Origin: Streptomyces sp. NBC_00091
GTDB taxonomy: Bacteria > Actinomycetota > Actinomycetes > Streptomycetales > Streptomycetaceae
NCBI RefSeq assembly: GCF_026343185.1
Contig: NZ_JAPEMA010000001.1
Coordinates: 1,488,001-1,552,000, forward strand
DNA: 64,000 nt
Direction: 5' to 3'
Positions 23,527-31,519 of this stretch are shown here, piece after piece. The translations under genes and the position numbers were made by a program. Every line of letters starts with the position of its first letter. The first letter of the stretch is position 1. The notes under the pieces are model-generated. The model was given only the letters and a program-made list of their open reading frames with translations, ran no database searches and was not told the origin of the DNA.

Positions 23527-24459
23527 TCAGGGCACGGCCGGACGGATGACAAGCCCATTGAGCACGGATCGACAGTACTGATCCTGGTTGACGGTGTCCT
23601 GCGCGGCCAAACGCGCCGCAGTCACGAAGTCTGAGGGTTCAGGATCATGGACACTTGCGAGCTCTTCGTAGAAGTGAGTGGTGAACTCTGCAGCGCACCG
23701 GTCGTTCAGCGCCCCTTGGTGCGCGATGACGGTCTCTGCGACCTCGGTAAAAGCGTCGGCGACCTTCGAACTACCACACGACCTCAAGAGAACACTCCGC
23801 AACCGCACACCCGTCTGTTCCTGTGCCAGCCGCAGGGTGGCGACGATGTCGGAGGCAGAAATCTTGTGTGCTTCACCGTCAATGGTTTCGAAGACCAGAA
23901 ACTCCCCTTCGCCGTGACAGGCGAGGTGTAGGAGATCGGGGCGGAACGTCCTGATTCGCTTGAGGTCCCGAGCGGTTGCGGCCGCGCAGACGTCCAGCAC
24001 AAAGGAGCCGCGATCGGCGGCCCTCGACATGGCCTTCAGTTCGGCATCCCAGCGGACCCGGTCCTCGTCGTCGGGGCTGGCGCCCAGCAGAAGAACCCGG
24101 AGGGCGCCCGGTTTCGCTGTGTCCCGCGTAGATGAGGAGGGCGCATGGTTGGCCGAGGGGCTCATCGTTATGGTGGAGGAGTAAGGGTCCATGGGAGCAT
24201 GGGCGTACTGAAAAGCCGGGTTGTACGGGTAGCTATTGAACGCTTGCGCGATGATGCGACGTCGGCCATCCTGCATCACGCCCGCGCCGATGGCTGCCGC
24301 GACCCGCTCCCAGTAAGAGCGAGCGGTGTCGGCGGAGGCAGGGAGGGCTGCGGGCGGATATCCAGCGGCGAGCAGCAAGGAGCCGGCCTCATGGCTGTTG
24401 GGAAAGCACGTAGCCAGCGCCTCGACCTCAGCTCGGTTCAGGGCCTCGCTATCGCTCAC
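23527..24459 (-). CDS. EAD1-like domain plus CHAT (caspase-like) protease
   Basis: The protein has 310 aa, with GTG 24459 overlapping the upstream stop by 4 nt. Residues 1-85 (AEVEALATCFPNSHEAGSLL ... SYPYNPAF) have the EAD1 pattern ending in P-x-N. Residues ~118-305 are a CHAT/C14-like domain: RVLLLGASPDDEDRVRWDAEL, LLHLACHGEGEFLVFE with His182, and RSVLLRSCGSSKVADAF with Cys228. These give the His-Cys dyad in its usual order and spacing, followed by VIAHQGALNDRCAAEF. The protease is probably latent and released by the partner helicase via EAD1-EAD1 contact. That coupling is inference from the domain family. Confidence 0.85.
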   Translation of the reverse strand: MSDSEALNRAEVEALATCFPNSHEAGSLLLAAGYPPAALPASADTARSYWERVAAAIGAGVMQDGRRRIIAQAFNSYPYNPAFQYAHAPMDPYSSTITMSPSANHAPSSSTRDTAKPGALRVLLLGASPDDEDRVRWDAELKAMSRAADRGSFVLDVCAAATARDLKRIRTFRPDLLHLACHGEGEFLVFETIDGEAHKISASDIVATLRLAQEQTGVRLRSVLLRSCGSSKVADAFTEVAETVIAHQGALNDRCAAEFTTHFYEELASVHDPEPSDFVTAARLAAQDTVNQDQYCRSVLNGLVIRPAVP

Positions 24460-25160
24460 AGCACAGTCTCCAGCCGCAAGGGGTTCGGCAGTTCCTTCCG
24501 GTAGCGGCGCAGCAGGGGTGTCTTGGCGCGCGCTGTGATGGCGCAGCTGATCCCCGTCGCGGTGCCGTACGCCGTCCGTACGACGAGCCTGAGCAGGTGG
24601 CTGCCCTCGAGCTCGTTAGTTCTGGTACGGCGGAACTCCCAGGCCGGGTCGGAGCGGAGGGGCCGCAACGCCTGCAGGAACAGCTGGTGTTCAGCTTGGC
24701 TGGTGGTCCTGCCGATCTCCCCGATCGAGGCGTCTGTCCCGAGAAGGGAGAGCTGCGGGCCCAGTCGCCAGGACTTCTGGACCTGTGAGACGTCAGAGAC
24801 CCGGTACGGGCTCATGGACAGAGCGATAGGTTCCGAGGTGCCAGCGGTGGAAGAGAGCTGCAGTCCGACGGTTGCAGAGATCAGCCGTGGGTGCGTCGGC
24901 CCGGGGACGAAGCTCACGCTGAGATCCACCAGATAGTAAAGGTAACGGTGGGCGTGCTCCGTCACATAAGTTCTCAACTCAGGGTCAGCAGCAAGGAATG
25001 CGGGTGTAATGACGCGCGCTTCCGGCCCGCCGAGAGCAATACGGCCAGCGAGCGGCGGCACCCCACACTCCGACGCCGCGGGGTCGTCTCCTCGTACTGG
25101 GTCTGCAGAATCCAGGACCAGCTCATGCTCGGTGAGCCGGGGGGCGGGAAGATCGATCAT
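24456..25160 (-). CDS. Unrecognised 234-aa protein, first gene of the EAD/CHAT/helicase operon
   Basis: ATG 25160 follows GAGAGGA. The protein is rich in beta-strand-forming stretches (HRYLYYLVDLSVSFVPG, LISATVGLQLSS, GSHLLRLVVRTAYGTATGISCAIT) and ends in a basic C-terminus (LLRRYRKELPNPLRL). There is no signal peptide or membrane segment, no recognisable catalytic motif, and no EAD-like domain. It overlaps the CHAT gene (GTGA), so the three are co-translated. It could be the sensor or the substrate of the protease. I do not assign a function. Confidence 0.7.
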   Translation of the reverse strand: MIDLPAPRLTEHELVLDSADPVRGDDPAASECGVPPLAGRIALGGPEARVITPAFLAADPELRTYVTEHAHRYLYYLVDLSVSFVPGPTHPRLISATVGLQLSSTAGTSEPIALSMSPYRVSDVSQVQKSWRLGPQLSLLGTDASIGEIGRTTSQAEHQLFLQALRPLRSDPAWEFRRTRTNELEGSHLLRLVVRTAYGTATGISCAITARAKTPLLRRYRKELPNPLRLETVL

Positions 25161-25568
25161 GCGGGTCCTCTCGGGCCGATCCGACTGCCGCGTCAGGCGC
25201 GAAGAGGGCGCATGCCCCCGGCAGTTGTCTTCCGTACCGCAAGGCTAGCGGCTCGCGGCTGACTGCGAGGCGGGCAAGTGTGATCGAGCTCCTCAACAAC
25301 ACGCCGACTGAAGGGTGTTCGCACAGATCACGGCCATAACCTGGCTTTCAGTGAACACGGAGTGTCGGCGCCGATTCGACCGCGAGATCGACCGCCAGCC
25401 GTGGCTCGACTCCGAGGAGAGACCCGGCCGCTGTCGACAAAGCGCATGCGACCAGCGTCGACGAGGGCGGACCCAGAACGAAGGAGTTGTTTAGCCACTC
25501 CGCGCGCTGACCCATTCAGCACCCCCACGGACTATCCGCAGACCGCCCAAGGCCGCCCAACCGTGTGG
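25161..25568. other. 408-bp non-coding stretch with a degenerate element-end sequence
   Basis: I see no convincing gene. Near its end, 25524-25562 reads CCACGGACTATCCGCAGACC then CCCAAGGCCGCCCAACC. It resembles the right ends at 35952-35985 (TGCGGAC pair then AAAGGCCACCCAACCC), though no ychF core follows. It probably marks the decayed right end of the element that brought the conflict operon. Confidence 0.45.
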
Positions 25569-26066
25569 CTAGAGCCAGCCAGTCAAGGACACTTCGGAGT
25601 CCCCAGTCAGGTACTGGTGGAGGGCGCTGGCGGTGGTGTCGACGAAGGCGTCGGGGATCGCGTTGACGTCGACCCAGCGGACTTGGGAGTGCTTGCGGGG
25701 TTCGCGGTTTTCGGGTTCGCCGGTCCATTCATGGGCGGCAAAGACGACTGTCAGGAAGCCGCTGGGGGCCTCGACGCCCCAGGCACCGTGGATGATGTGG
25801 GCGACTTTGAGCGACTCGGGCTTCACGGTGAGGCCCGTCTCCTCGTAGAGCTCGCGGACCGCGGTTGCGGTGATGGGTTCGCCGGGTTCGCTCTTGCCGA
25901 CGGGGAGGTCCCACAGGCCTTGGGCGAACTTGGCGTTCTCGCTGCGCTGGAGGAGGACGACTCGGTTGGTGGCCTTGTCATGGACGATGACGGCCGCGAC
26001 CAGCAGGGTCATCGAGTCGAGCGCCGGCTTGAGGGCTTGGGAGCGGTCGTCGGTCTGCTGAGCCAC
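25569..26066 (-). CDS. NUDIX hydrolase
   Basis: The protein has 165 aa from GTG 26066 (AAGGGAACTCCC upstream). The Nudix box is intact: GKSEPGEPITATAV then RELYEETGL. Also seen are VAAVIVHDKATNRVVLLQRS at the N-terminus and VRWVDVNAIPDAF near the end. It probably acts on a nucleoside diphosphate derivative. In many Streptomyces this gene type lies directly after an HTH-TPR regulator gene, as it does here (35 nt). Confidence 0.87.
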   Translation of the reverse strand: MAQQTDDRSQALKPALDSMTLLVAAVIVHDKATNRVVLLQRSENAKFAQGLWDLPVGKSEPGEPITATAVRELYEETGLTVKPESLKVAHIIHGAWGVEAPSGFLTVVFAAHEWTGEPENREPRKHSQVRWVDVNAIPDAFVDTTASALHQYLTGDSEVSLTGWL

Positions 26067-26101
26067 GGGAGTTCCCTTCGTCGGGCGGGTTGTTGGGCAT
26101 G

Positions 26102-27457
26102 TTAGGCGAGGGCCTCGCGGGCGCGGCGGGCGAGATCAGCGGCGCCGGGGACACGGCGGCGCTGGTAGACCGCGAGGGTGGAGCGGATGGAGGAGATCGC
26201 CTTGCGGGTGCGGTCGGATGTCATGCCCTCCATGAGGACGAGGGCCTGGGTCCAGGCGGCGACCGCTTCGTCGGCTCGGGCCTGGGCGGCGAGGCTGTCG
26301 CCGAGGTCGGCGTGGGTGAGGGCGTGGACGCGCTTGTACTTCTGCGGGTCCCAGCGGGTGAGGGCGTCGCGGTGTTGTTGCTCGGTGCCGATGTGGTCGG
26401 CGAGGTCGGTAAGGGTGCGGGCGGTGTGGCTGGCCACGGTGCCGGCGGCTGGGCCGCTGACGCGGGAGAAGCTGGGCTGTGGGCCGTCGTCCCGGAGGAG
26501 AGCGTCTTCGGCGGCGAGGAGGGCACGGGCGGCCGAGGGGTTCTCGCCGGTGGCGGCGTAGGCGCGGGCGTGGGTGATGTGGAGGAGGGCTTCGGTCTGG
26601 CCGTCTACGTGGCCGAGGCCGCGGGTGAGGGCGCCTTCGACGAGGTCGACGCAGTGGTGGGGTTGCTTGAGGCTGAGGGCCTGGTGGGCGAGGGCGCGCA
26701 TCATCCAGGCGGCATGGCCGTGGGGGTCGGCTTCGCAGGCGAGCTGATAGCCGACCTGGTAGTAGCGCTGGGCGGCGCCTTCGTGGCCGAGGTCGTGGTG
26801 TTTCCAGCCTGCGAGGTAGGCGAGTTCGGCGACGGCACCGAAAGCGGCCTGGCGTAAGGGTTCTGAGGGGAACCGTCCGCGCAGCATGGGGGCTGCGGTG
26901 TCGGCGAGGTAGGCGGTGACGGTCGTCAGACCGTGGCCGCCTCCGAGGCGTTCGTCGGCAGCGCTGAAGGCCGCGGTGATCTGCCGTACGACGTCGATGT
27001 CGTCGCTGCCGACGAGGGTGCGGGCGGTGCGGGCGCGGAGCATGCGGGAGGTGGCTTCGTGGTCGTGCAGGAGCGGCATGGCCACGCCGGCCGTGGTGAA
27101 GGCTGCGATGGCGAGGAAGCGGCGGCGTTCGACGTCCGCCCGGCCGAGGTCCGTGACCGTGGTGACGGGGTCGGTGTCCGGTAGCGGCTCCGCGTCGGGT
27201 GAGTGGAGGCCGATCTCGGTCTGGGTGACGACGCGACCCAGCCGACGGGAGAGGGCTTCAGCGAGGTACGGGCCTGTCCGGCCAGACGGCGCGCGGGTGC
27301 CGTTCGCCCAGTGGGAGATCGCCGACTTGTTGGTCTGGAGCAGCTCGCCGTTCTCGGCGGCGATGCGGCGCACGTCCTTGGCGAGTGCCTCGTACGTGCA
27401 CCCGGCGGCGTTGATCGTGTCGCGCAGGCGGGAGTTGGGGGTGTTCGGCGCTGGCAC
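26102..27457 (-). CDS. Helix-turn-helix regulator with TPR-like C-terminus
   Basis: The protein has 451 aa. Residues ~5-85 form an HTH of the type found in Streptomyces accessory regulators (SRLRDTINAAGCTYEALAKDV, TNKSAISHWANGTRAPSGRT). A hydrophobic alanine-rich segment at ~112-130 (RRRFLAIAAFTTAGVAMPLL) resembles a twin-arginine signal but is internal. The rest is alpha-helical TPR-like repeats (HDLGHEGAAQRYYQVGYQLA, HAAWMMRALAHQALSL). The repeats may bind a peptide or nucleotide signal. It is divergent from the 249-aa gene, and tandem 9-mers lie in the shared promoter. Confidence 0.8.
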   Translation of the reverse strand: MPAPNTPNSRLRDTINAAGCTYEALAKDVRRIAAENGELLQTNKSAISHWANGTRAPSGRTGPYLAEALSRRLGRVVTQTEIGLHSPDAEPLPDTDPVTTVTDLGRADVERRRFLAIAAFTTAGVAMPLLHDHEATSRMLRARTARTLVGSDDIDVVRQITAAFSAADERLGGGHGLTTVTAYLADTAAPMLRGRFPSEPLRQAAFGAVAELAYLAGWKHHDLGHEGAAQRYYQVGYQLACEADPHGHAAWMMRALAHQALSLKQPHHCVDLVEGALTRGLGHVDGQTEALLHITHARAYAATGENPSAARALLAAEDALLRDDGPQPSFSRVSGPAAGTVASHTARTLTDLADHIGTEQQHRDALTRWDPQKYKRVHALTHADLGDSLAAQARADEAVAAWTQALVLMEGMTSDRTRKAISSIRSTLAVYQRRRVPGAADLARRAREALA

Positions 27458-27478
27458 GATCTCCTCCGCTCCGGAGCT

Positions 27479-27502
27479 GTAAACCGCGTATACCGCTTGA
27501 CC
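27479..27502 (+). promoter_or_regulatory. Tandem 9-mers overlapping a -35-like TTGACC
   Basis: GTAAACCGC (27479-27487) and GTATACCGC (27488-27496) stand head to tail and are followed at once by TTGACC (27497). This is a plausible operator for the HTH-TPR regulator, overlapping the promoter of the rightward cargo operon that starts at 27651. Confidence 0.5.
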
Positions 27503-27650
27503 TCGGTCACACCGTACCCACTCTGCGTAGCGGGCGGTTCACTTATCGACAGCCGCCCCACTCTCGGGCCGGGCGGCCCCAAGTTCCGTACGCCCTACCG
27601 GGCTCGGGCATTCCTATGCCCCGGCCCGGACGATCAGAGACGGAGAAACG

Positions 27651-28400
27651 GTGACCACCATCGACACCGCGACCATCACGGTCGAGCTGCCCGACGCCTT
27701 CGACCCGCGCTGGAGCCGACTGCCCGGCATCCAGGTCGACGGCCGGCGCATCACCATCGACCCGGCCGAGTACTTCTTCCGCTTCGAGTCCAACACCTGG
27801 CTCGTCGCCGACTGGGAGCTGGTCAAGGCCCAGCTCCTCGACGTGCACGAGACCACCGAGAGCGCGGTCGAGCAGCTCGCGCTCGACTTCATCAAGAAGC
27901 AGGGCGAGTCCACGTCGGATGCTGCCCGCGTGCTGGCGACGGCGTACGGGGTCTACTCGTACCTCTTCCGCGAGGAGCACCTGGCCGGCCTCGGCCTCCC
28001 GAAGATCACCGCCGACCACCTGCGCATGCTGCGCGAGGCGGCCACGCTGATGGCCCTCAACAAGGTCGAGCTGGACGGCCACATCTCCAACGTCGGCCCG
28101 TGCTGGTTCTTCCCCGCCGCCACCTCCGTCGTCTTCGACCTGGACGACGAGACGGGCGGGATGCTCGACGAGGTCTACCACGGCGGCTGGTTCAACGAGC
28201 ACCGCCGGATCGAGTCCATCAAGGCCCACGCCGCCCTCGGCGGCCGGCTCGTGCACGGCTGCCAGTCCGTGCCGGACCAGTCCGGCGGGGTCGTCGCGCC
28301 CTACGGTGCCTCGATGGCGAACTTCCGTGACGACCTGGCCGAGTTCAAGGCGGGCTGGATCGAGCAGGTCTACGCCCACCGTGTGACCGCGGCTGAGTAA
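27651..28400 (+). CDS. Hypothetical protein (249 aa), head of a cargo operon
   Basis: GTG 27651 follows GGAGAAACG. It reads ITVELPDAFDPRWSRLPGIQVDGRRITIDP, then EYFFRFESNTWLVADWELVKAQLLDVHE and a C-terminal part with YAHRV. It is soluble, mixed alpha/beta, with no signal peptide. I do not recognise a family. It is followed by kinase-like, methyltransferase and HAD genes with short gaps, a set often seen together beside NUDIX/HTH-TPR pairs in Streptomyces accessory DNA. Confidence 0.68.
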   Translation: MTTIDTATITVELPDAFDPRWSRLPGIQVDGRRITIDPAEYFFRFESNTWLVADWELVKAQLLDVHETTESAVEQLALDFIKKQGESTSDAARVLATAYGVYSYLFREEHLAGLGLPKITADHLRMLREAATLMALNKVELDGHISNVGPCWFFPAATSVVFDLDDETGGMLDEVYHGGWFNEHRRIESIKAHAALGGRLVHGCQSVPDQSGGVVAPYGASMANFRDDLAEFKAGWIEQVYAHRVTAAE

Positions 28401-28477
28401 CGCCCAACCCCCGTACGGCTCCGGGGCGGGCCGACCCGCTCGCCCGCCCCGGAGCCCACCAGCCCCTGGAGACCGCC

Positions 28478-29389
28478 ATGGACCAGAGCCTCACCGCCAC
28501 CCTGCTGGACGACCTGTGCACTCTCGTCGGCAAGCCCCTCCCCGAACGCGCCGAGATCCGCGTCTGGGGCATGTCCGGAGTCGAACGCGTCACTTTCCCC
28601 GACGGCACAACGGCCGTCTTCAAGTACGCCAAGGAGCCCTTCGACCGCGAGGCCCAGGCCCTGCGGATCGCCCACCAGCGCGGGCTCCCGGTCCCCGCAC
28701 TCCACGCCACCGCCGTGCAGGACAAGTGGCTCGGCATGCTCATGGACGACCTCGGCGCCCCCGTACGGGACGCCGACGACCTCGACGGCGTCGCCGCCGC
28801 CATGATGCTCCACGCCGCCCGCCCGGCCGGCGGCCTGCCCCTCCTCGACGGCGCGGGCCTCGCGGCCCTGCCCGGCCGAGCCCTCGATCACCTCCAGCGG
28901 CTGCGGAAGGCCGACCGGTGGACGGACTGCGACGACATCGAGACCGCTCTGGGGAAGATCTCCGCTGCGGCCGAGGCCCGCGTCCAGGGGGCGACGCTCG
29001 ACCCGTTCGGCTGGGTGCACTCCGAGTTCCACCCCACGAGCATCCACATCGGGGAGAACAGCTGGCACCTCCTCGACCTCGCCCGCGCCTTCACCGGCCC
29101 CGGCCTGATCGACCTCGCCTCCTACCACGGCACCACCGACACGCCGAGCCCCGTCCGGCTGCGCGTGTTCCTGGAGCAGTACGTCACCGCAGGCGGCCAC
29201 GAAGACGCCCTCGCCGCCCGGGGCGGCCTGGCTGCCGAGGCATGGGCCCTGGGCTGGCACCGCATGTGGGTGGTGGAGTGGTTCATGGAGCAGGCCATCC
29301 GCTGGATCAACGACCCGGCCAAGGACCGCGCATACATCCCCGTCGTCCGCCGCCACCTGAACGACGTGGTCCAACTCCTGGAGGTCTAG
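28478..29389 (+). CDS. Aminoglycoside-phosphotransferase-fold protein with altered active site
   Basis: The protein has 303 aa. N-lobe features are TTAVFKYAKEPFDREAQALRIAHQRGLPVP (Lys and Glu of the ATP lobe). The expected catalytic loop HGDLHPGN is HSEFHPTS (~185-192), so Asp is replaced by Glu and the metal-binding Asn by Ser. The later metal site D-x-E is DLARA. It keeps the fold but probably has weak or altered phosphotransfer, or acts as a binding protein. It is followed directly by the methyltransferase gene, whose GTG starts one base after this stop. Confidence 0.72.
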   Translation: MDQSLTATLLDDLCTLVGKPLPERAEIRVWGMSGVERVTFPDGTTAVFKYAKEPFDREAQALRIAHQRGLPVPALHATAVQDKWLGMLMDDLGAPVRDADDLDGVAAAMMLHAARPAGGLPLLDGAGLAALPGRALDHLQRLRKADRWTDCDDIETALGKISAAAEARVQGATLDPFGWVHSEFHPTSIHIGENSWHLLDLARAFTGPGLIDLASYHGTTDTPSPVRLRVFLEQYVTAGGHEDALAARGGLAAEAWALGWHRMWVVEWFMEQAIRWINDPAKDRAYIPVVRRHLNDVVQLLEV

Positions 29390-30082
29390 GTGCTCGCCCA
29401 GGTCTCCCCCTGGTACGCCCATGCAGCCCAGCGCATAACCGCTTCCCCCGCCCATGCGCTCACCGCACCGGCCCGGATGGAGTGGAGCACCCACGCGGGC
29501 CTCGGTCCCGGAGCTGAGATTCTGGGACGGGACCTGCGCGGCAAGCGCCTCCTGGAGCTGGGATGCGGCCCCGGCCACAACGTGGCCCACCTCGCCAAGC
29601 ACCACCAGGCCCGCGTCACCGGTGTCGACCTGGTCGGCCTCCAGATACGCCGCGCCCGCTCCCACTACGGACACGTCGACGGCGCCACCTTCGCCGCCGG
29701 CCACGCACTGCACCACCTCCAGGCCACCGGCCAGACCTTCGACGCGATCTACTCCGTCTTCGGCGCCGTCGGCCTCGTCGCCCCCGAGCTCCTGCTCGCC
29801 GCGATCTCCCACCGCCTCAAGCCGGCTGGAGTCCTGGCTTTCTCCGTCCCGCACCCGGCACGGGCCGGAAGACATCCATCTACGGACGACCGTCCGCGCG
29901 AGGACTACGTCACCATGCCCGACCACACCCGGCTACCCATCGCCCGATGGGAGTTCGATGCCCGGCGCTGGGGCGCACACCTCGTGCGTAACGGCCTGCG
30001 CATCACCTCGGCGTTGGGTCTGCGTCACCCTCGCCGCGACCCGTGGCCGACCACCCTCCTGATCATCGCCCGCAAACGCTGA
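29390..30082 (+). CDS. Class I SAM-dependent methyltransferase
   Basis: The protein has 230 aa and a GTG start immediately after the previous stop (AGGTCTAG upstream). Motif I LLELGCGPGHNVAHLA (~54-69) is followed by VTGVDLVGLQIRRA and FDAIYSVFGAVGLV, the usual SAM-binding order, then LKPAGVLAFSVPHP. The substrate is unknown. Its position between the kinase-like and HAD genes suggests joint action on one small molecule or nucleotide. Confidence 0.85.
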   Translation: MLAQVSPWYAHAAQRITASPAHALTAPARMEWSTHAGLGPGAEILGRDLRGKRLLELGCGPGHNVAHLAKHHQARVTGVDLVGLQIRRARSHYGHVDGATFAAGHALHHLQATGQTFDAIYSVFGAVGLVAPELLLAAISHRLKPAGVLAFSVPHPARAGRHPSTDDRPREDYVTMPDHTRLPIARWEFDARRWGAHLVRNGLRITSALGLRHPRRDPWPTTLLIIARKR

Positions 30083-30096
30083 CCCCGGAGGCACCG

Positions 30097-30654
30097 ATGA
30101 CCCTGCCCTACCTGCTCTTGGACATCGACGGCGTCCTCATCCCGTTCCCGGCGGCAGATGGCAGCACCCCACCCACCCACGTCCGCCACACCGTCCTGCC
30201 CACTGGCCGGCACCCCGACGATCCCGTCCCCATCTGGCTCGACCCCAGCCACGGCCCGCTGCTCACTAGCCTCCTGACTGGCGGCCTCGTCACCCCAGTT
30301 TGGTGCACGAGCTGGCGCAAGGACGCCACCACGATCATCGGGCCGCTCCTGGGGCTGCCGGACTTCCCCTACCTCGACCTCCCCCGCCCACAGATCACCA
30401 CCAGCCATCCCGACGGCTACCTGTGGAAGCGCGACCACGTCGACCCCTGGCTCGGCAGAGCACCCGTCGTCTGGATCGACGACGACTTCACCGTGCTCGA
30501 CCACGCCTGGGCTGCCGAACGCACCGCCCGCGGCTGCGCCACCCTCCTCGTCCAGCCGGACCCTTACATCGGTCTCCAGCCGAGCCACCTCGCCGATGTG
30601 CGGGACTGGGCGGGCCTCCTGGACGCAGCGGGTGGAACGACGGAAGCCGCATAG
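30097..30654 (+). CDS. HAD-like domain protein
   Basis: The protein has 185 aa; ATG 30097 follows CCGGAGG. It has HAD motif I LLLDIDGVLIPF (D-x-D), motif II-like WCTSWRKDA and motif IV VVWIDDDF, but lacks the large cap. It is likely a small phosphatase or nucleotidase of the kind found in actinobacterial accessory clusters. It is the last gene of the operon starting at 27651 and converges on mobC 19 nt away. Confidence 0.82.
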   Translation: MTLPYLLLDIDGVLIPFPAADGSTPPTHVRHTVLPTGRHPDDPVPIWLDPSHGPLLTSLLTGGLVTPVWCTSWRKDATTIIGPLLGLPDFPYLDLPRPQITTSHPDGYLWKRDHVDPWLGRAPVVWIDDDFTVLDHAWAAERTARGCATLLVQPDPYIGLQPSHLADVRDWAGLLDAAGGTTEAA

Positions 30655-30673
30655 CATGGGCCTCGCGTCCGGT

Positions 30674-31240
30674 CTACGAAGCGGATCGATCCGACCGGGC
30701 GTTCCGATGATCAATAAGCCGCGTCACCGCATCGTCCAGCCTCTTCGCCGTGCGATGGACGGCTTCCAGCACGGAATGGGCGCCAACACCATCAGCCCCC
30801 GAGTTCAGTGCCTTGGCAACCTGGTTCAGGTTGTTGCCGATGTACCCGAGCTGGCGTCGCGCGGCGAAGATCTCGACAACGATCTCTCGTTCACCGGCAA
30901 CCTCAGCGGCTGTGCGGTTCAGGTCACTCGACGCGGCGAGCGCGCAGTGCGCGAGGAAGCCAGCAGTCGTCATGCCGGAGACCTGGGCACCCGCGCTGAT
31001 CTCGACGAGCTCCTCTTCGCTCACACGGACCGTGCAGAAGATCTTGCGCTGCGAAGGCTTCCGATGACGCCTTCGGACTCGCGAGAGCGGCTGAACCGGC
31101 TGCCGACCTTCTTCAAGCTGCAGGCCGCCCTCGGCCTCAGCTTCCCCCTCCGGCGCCCCCTGGTGCCGGAGGGTCCCTTTGGATGCTCCGCCGACGGTGG
31201 AGTGTCCAAAGGGATAACTTGCTCCGCTCGCGGTCGGCAT
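30674..31240 (-). CDS. mobC: MobC-like plasmid mobilisation relaxosome protein
   Basis: The product has 188 aa from ATG 31240. The C-terminal half shows the MobC pattern: FCTVRVSEEELVEISAGAQVSGMTTAGFLAHCAL and RRQLGYIGNNLNQVAKALNSG. The N-terminus is a polar, disordered stretch. The frame stays open upstream to a stop near 31345. Good coding bias continues to a CTG at 31333 preceded by AGGAGA at proper spacing, so a CTG-started product of 219 aa is possible. MobC opens oriT DNA for a relaxase, but no relaxase gene is present in the unit. Confidence 0.78.
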   Translation of the reverse strand: MPTASGASYPFGHSTVGGASKGTLRHQGAPEGEAEAEGGLQLEEGRQPVQPLSRVRRRHRKPSQRKIFCTVRVSEEELVEISAGAQVSGMTTAGFLAHCALAASSDLNRTAAEVAGEREIVVEIFAARRQLGYIGNNLNQVAKALNSGADGVGAHSVLEAVHRTAKRLDDAVTRLIDHRNARSDRSAS

Positions 31241-31468
31241 TGCGGCTGTGTCCTGTCCTGCAGCTGCATCGGTCGAGAATGCGAGGTCGTCGCTCCCTTC
31301 GTTGGAAGCAGCGTCGTTCGTGTTGTCGATCAGGGTGAGTCTCCTTCACACGGCGTAGCGGCAGCGGGCGGCGACTCGACCACGGGCAACCGTGCGGCCG
31401 GGATCCAAGCCATCCGCTGTTCAGTCCCCAGGTGGGGGCACTACCGGGGGACAGAAGGGCGGGTGACC

Positions 31469-31496
31469 GGGTGGTCGGAAGGGGTTCCGACCACCC
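31469..31496 (-). terminator. Hairpin terminator after the DUF2637 gene
   Basis: GGGTGGTCGGAA, a GGGG loop and TTCCGACCACCC form a perfect 12-bp stem, 23 bp beyond the leftward DUF2637 stop. Confidence 0.82.
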
Positions 31497-31519
31497 GATC
31501 GGGACCGTCGTCTTGGCGG

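Noticed and set aside
25328..25528. 66-codon minus-strand frame after the conflict operon
   Set aside because: No ribosome site, low-complexity basic composition, and it overlaps the degenerate element end.
26102..27457. Twin-arginine signal suggesting an exported regulator
   Set aside because: The RRRFLAIAAF segment is internal, behind a DNA-binding domain, so export is unlikely.
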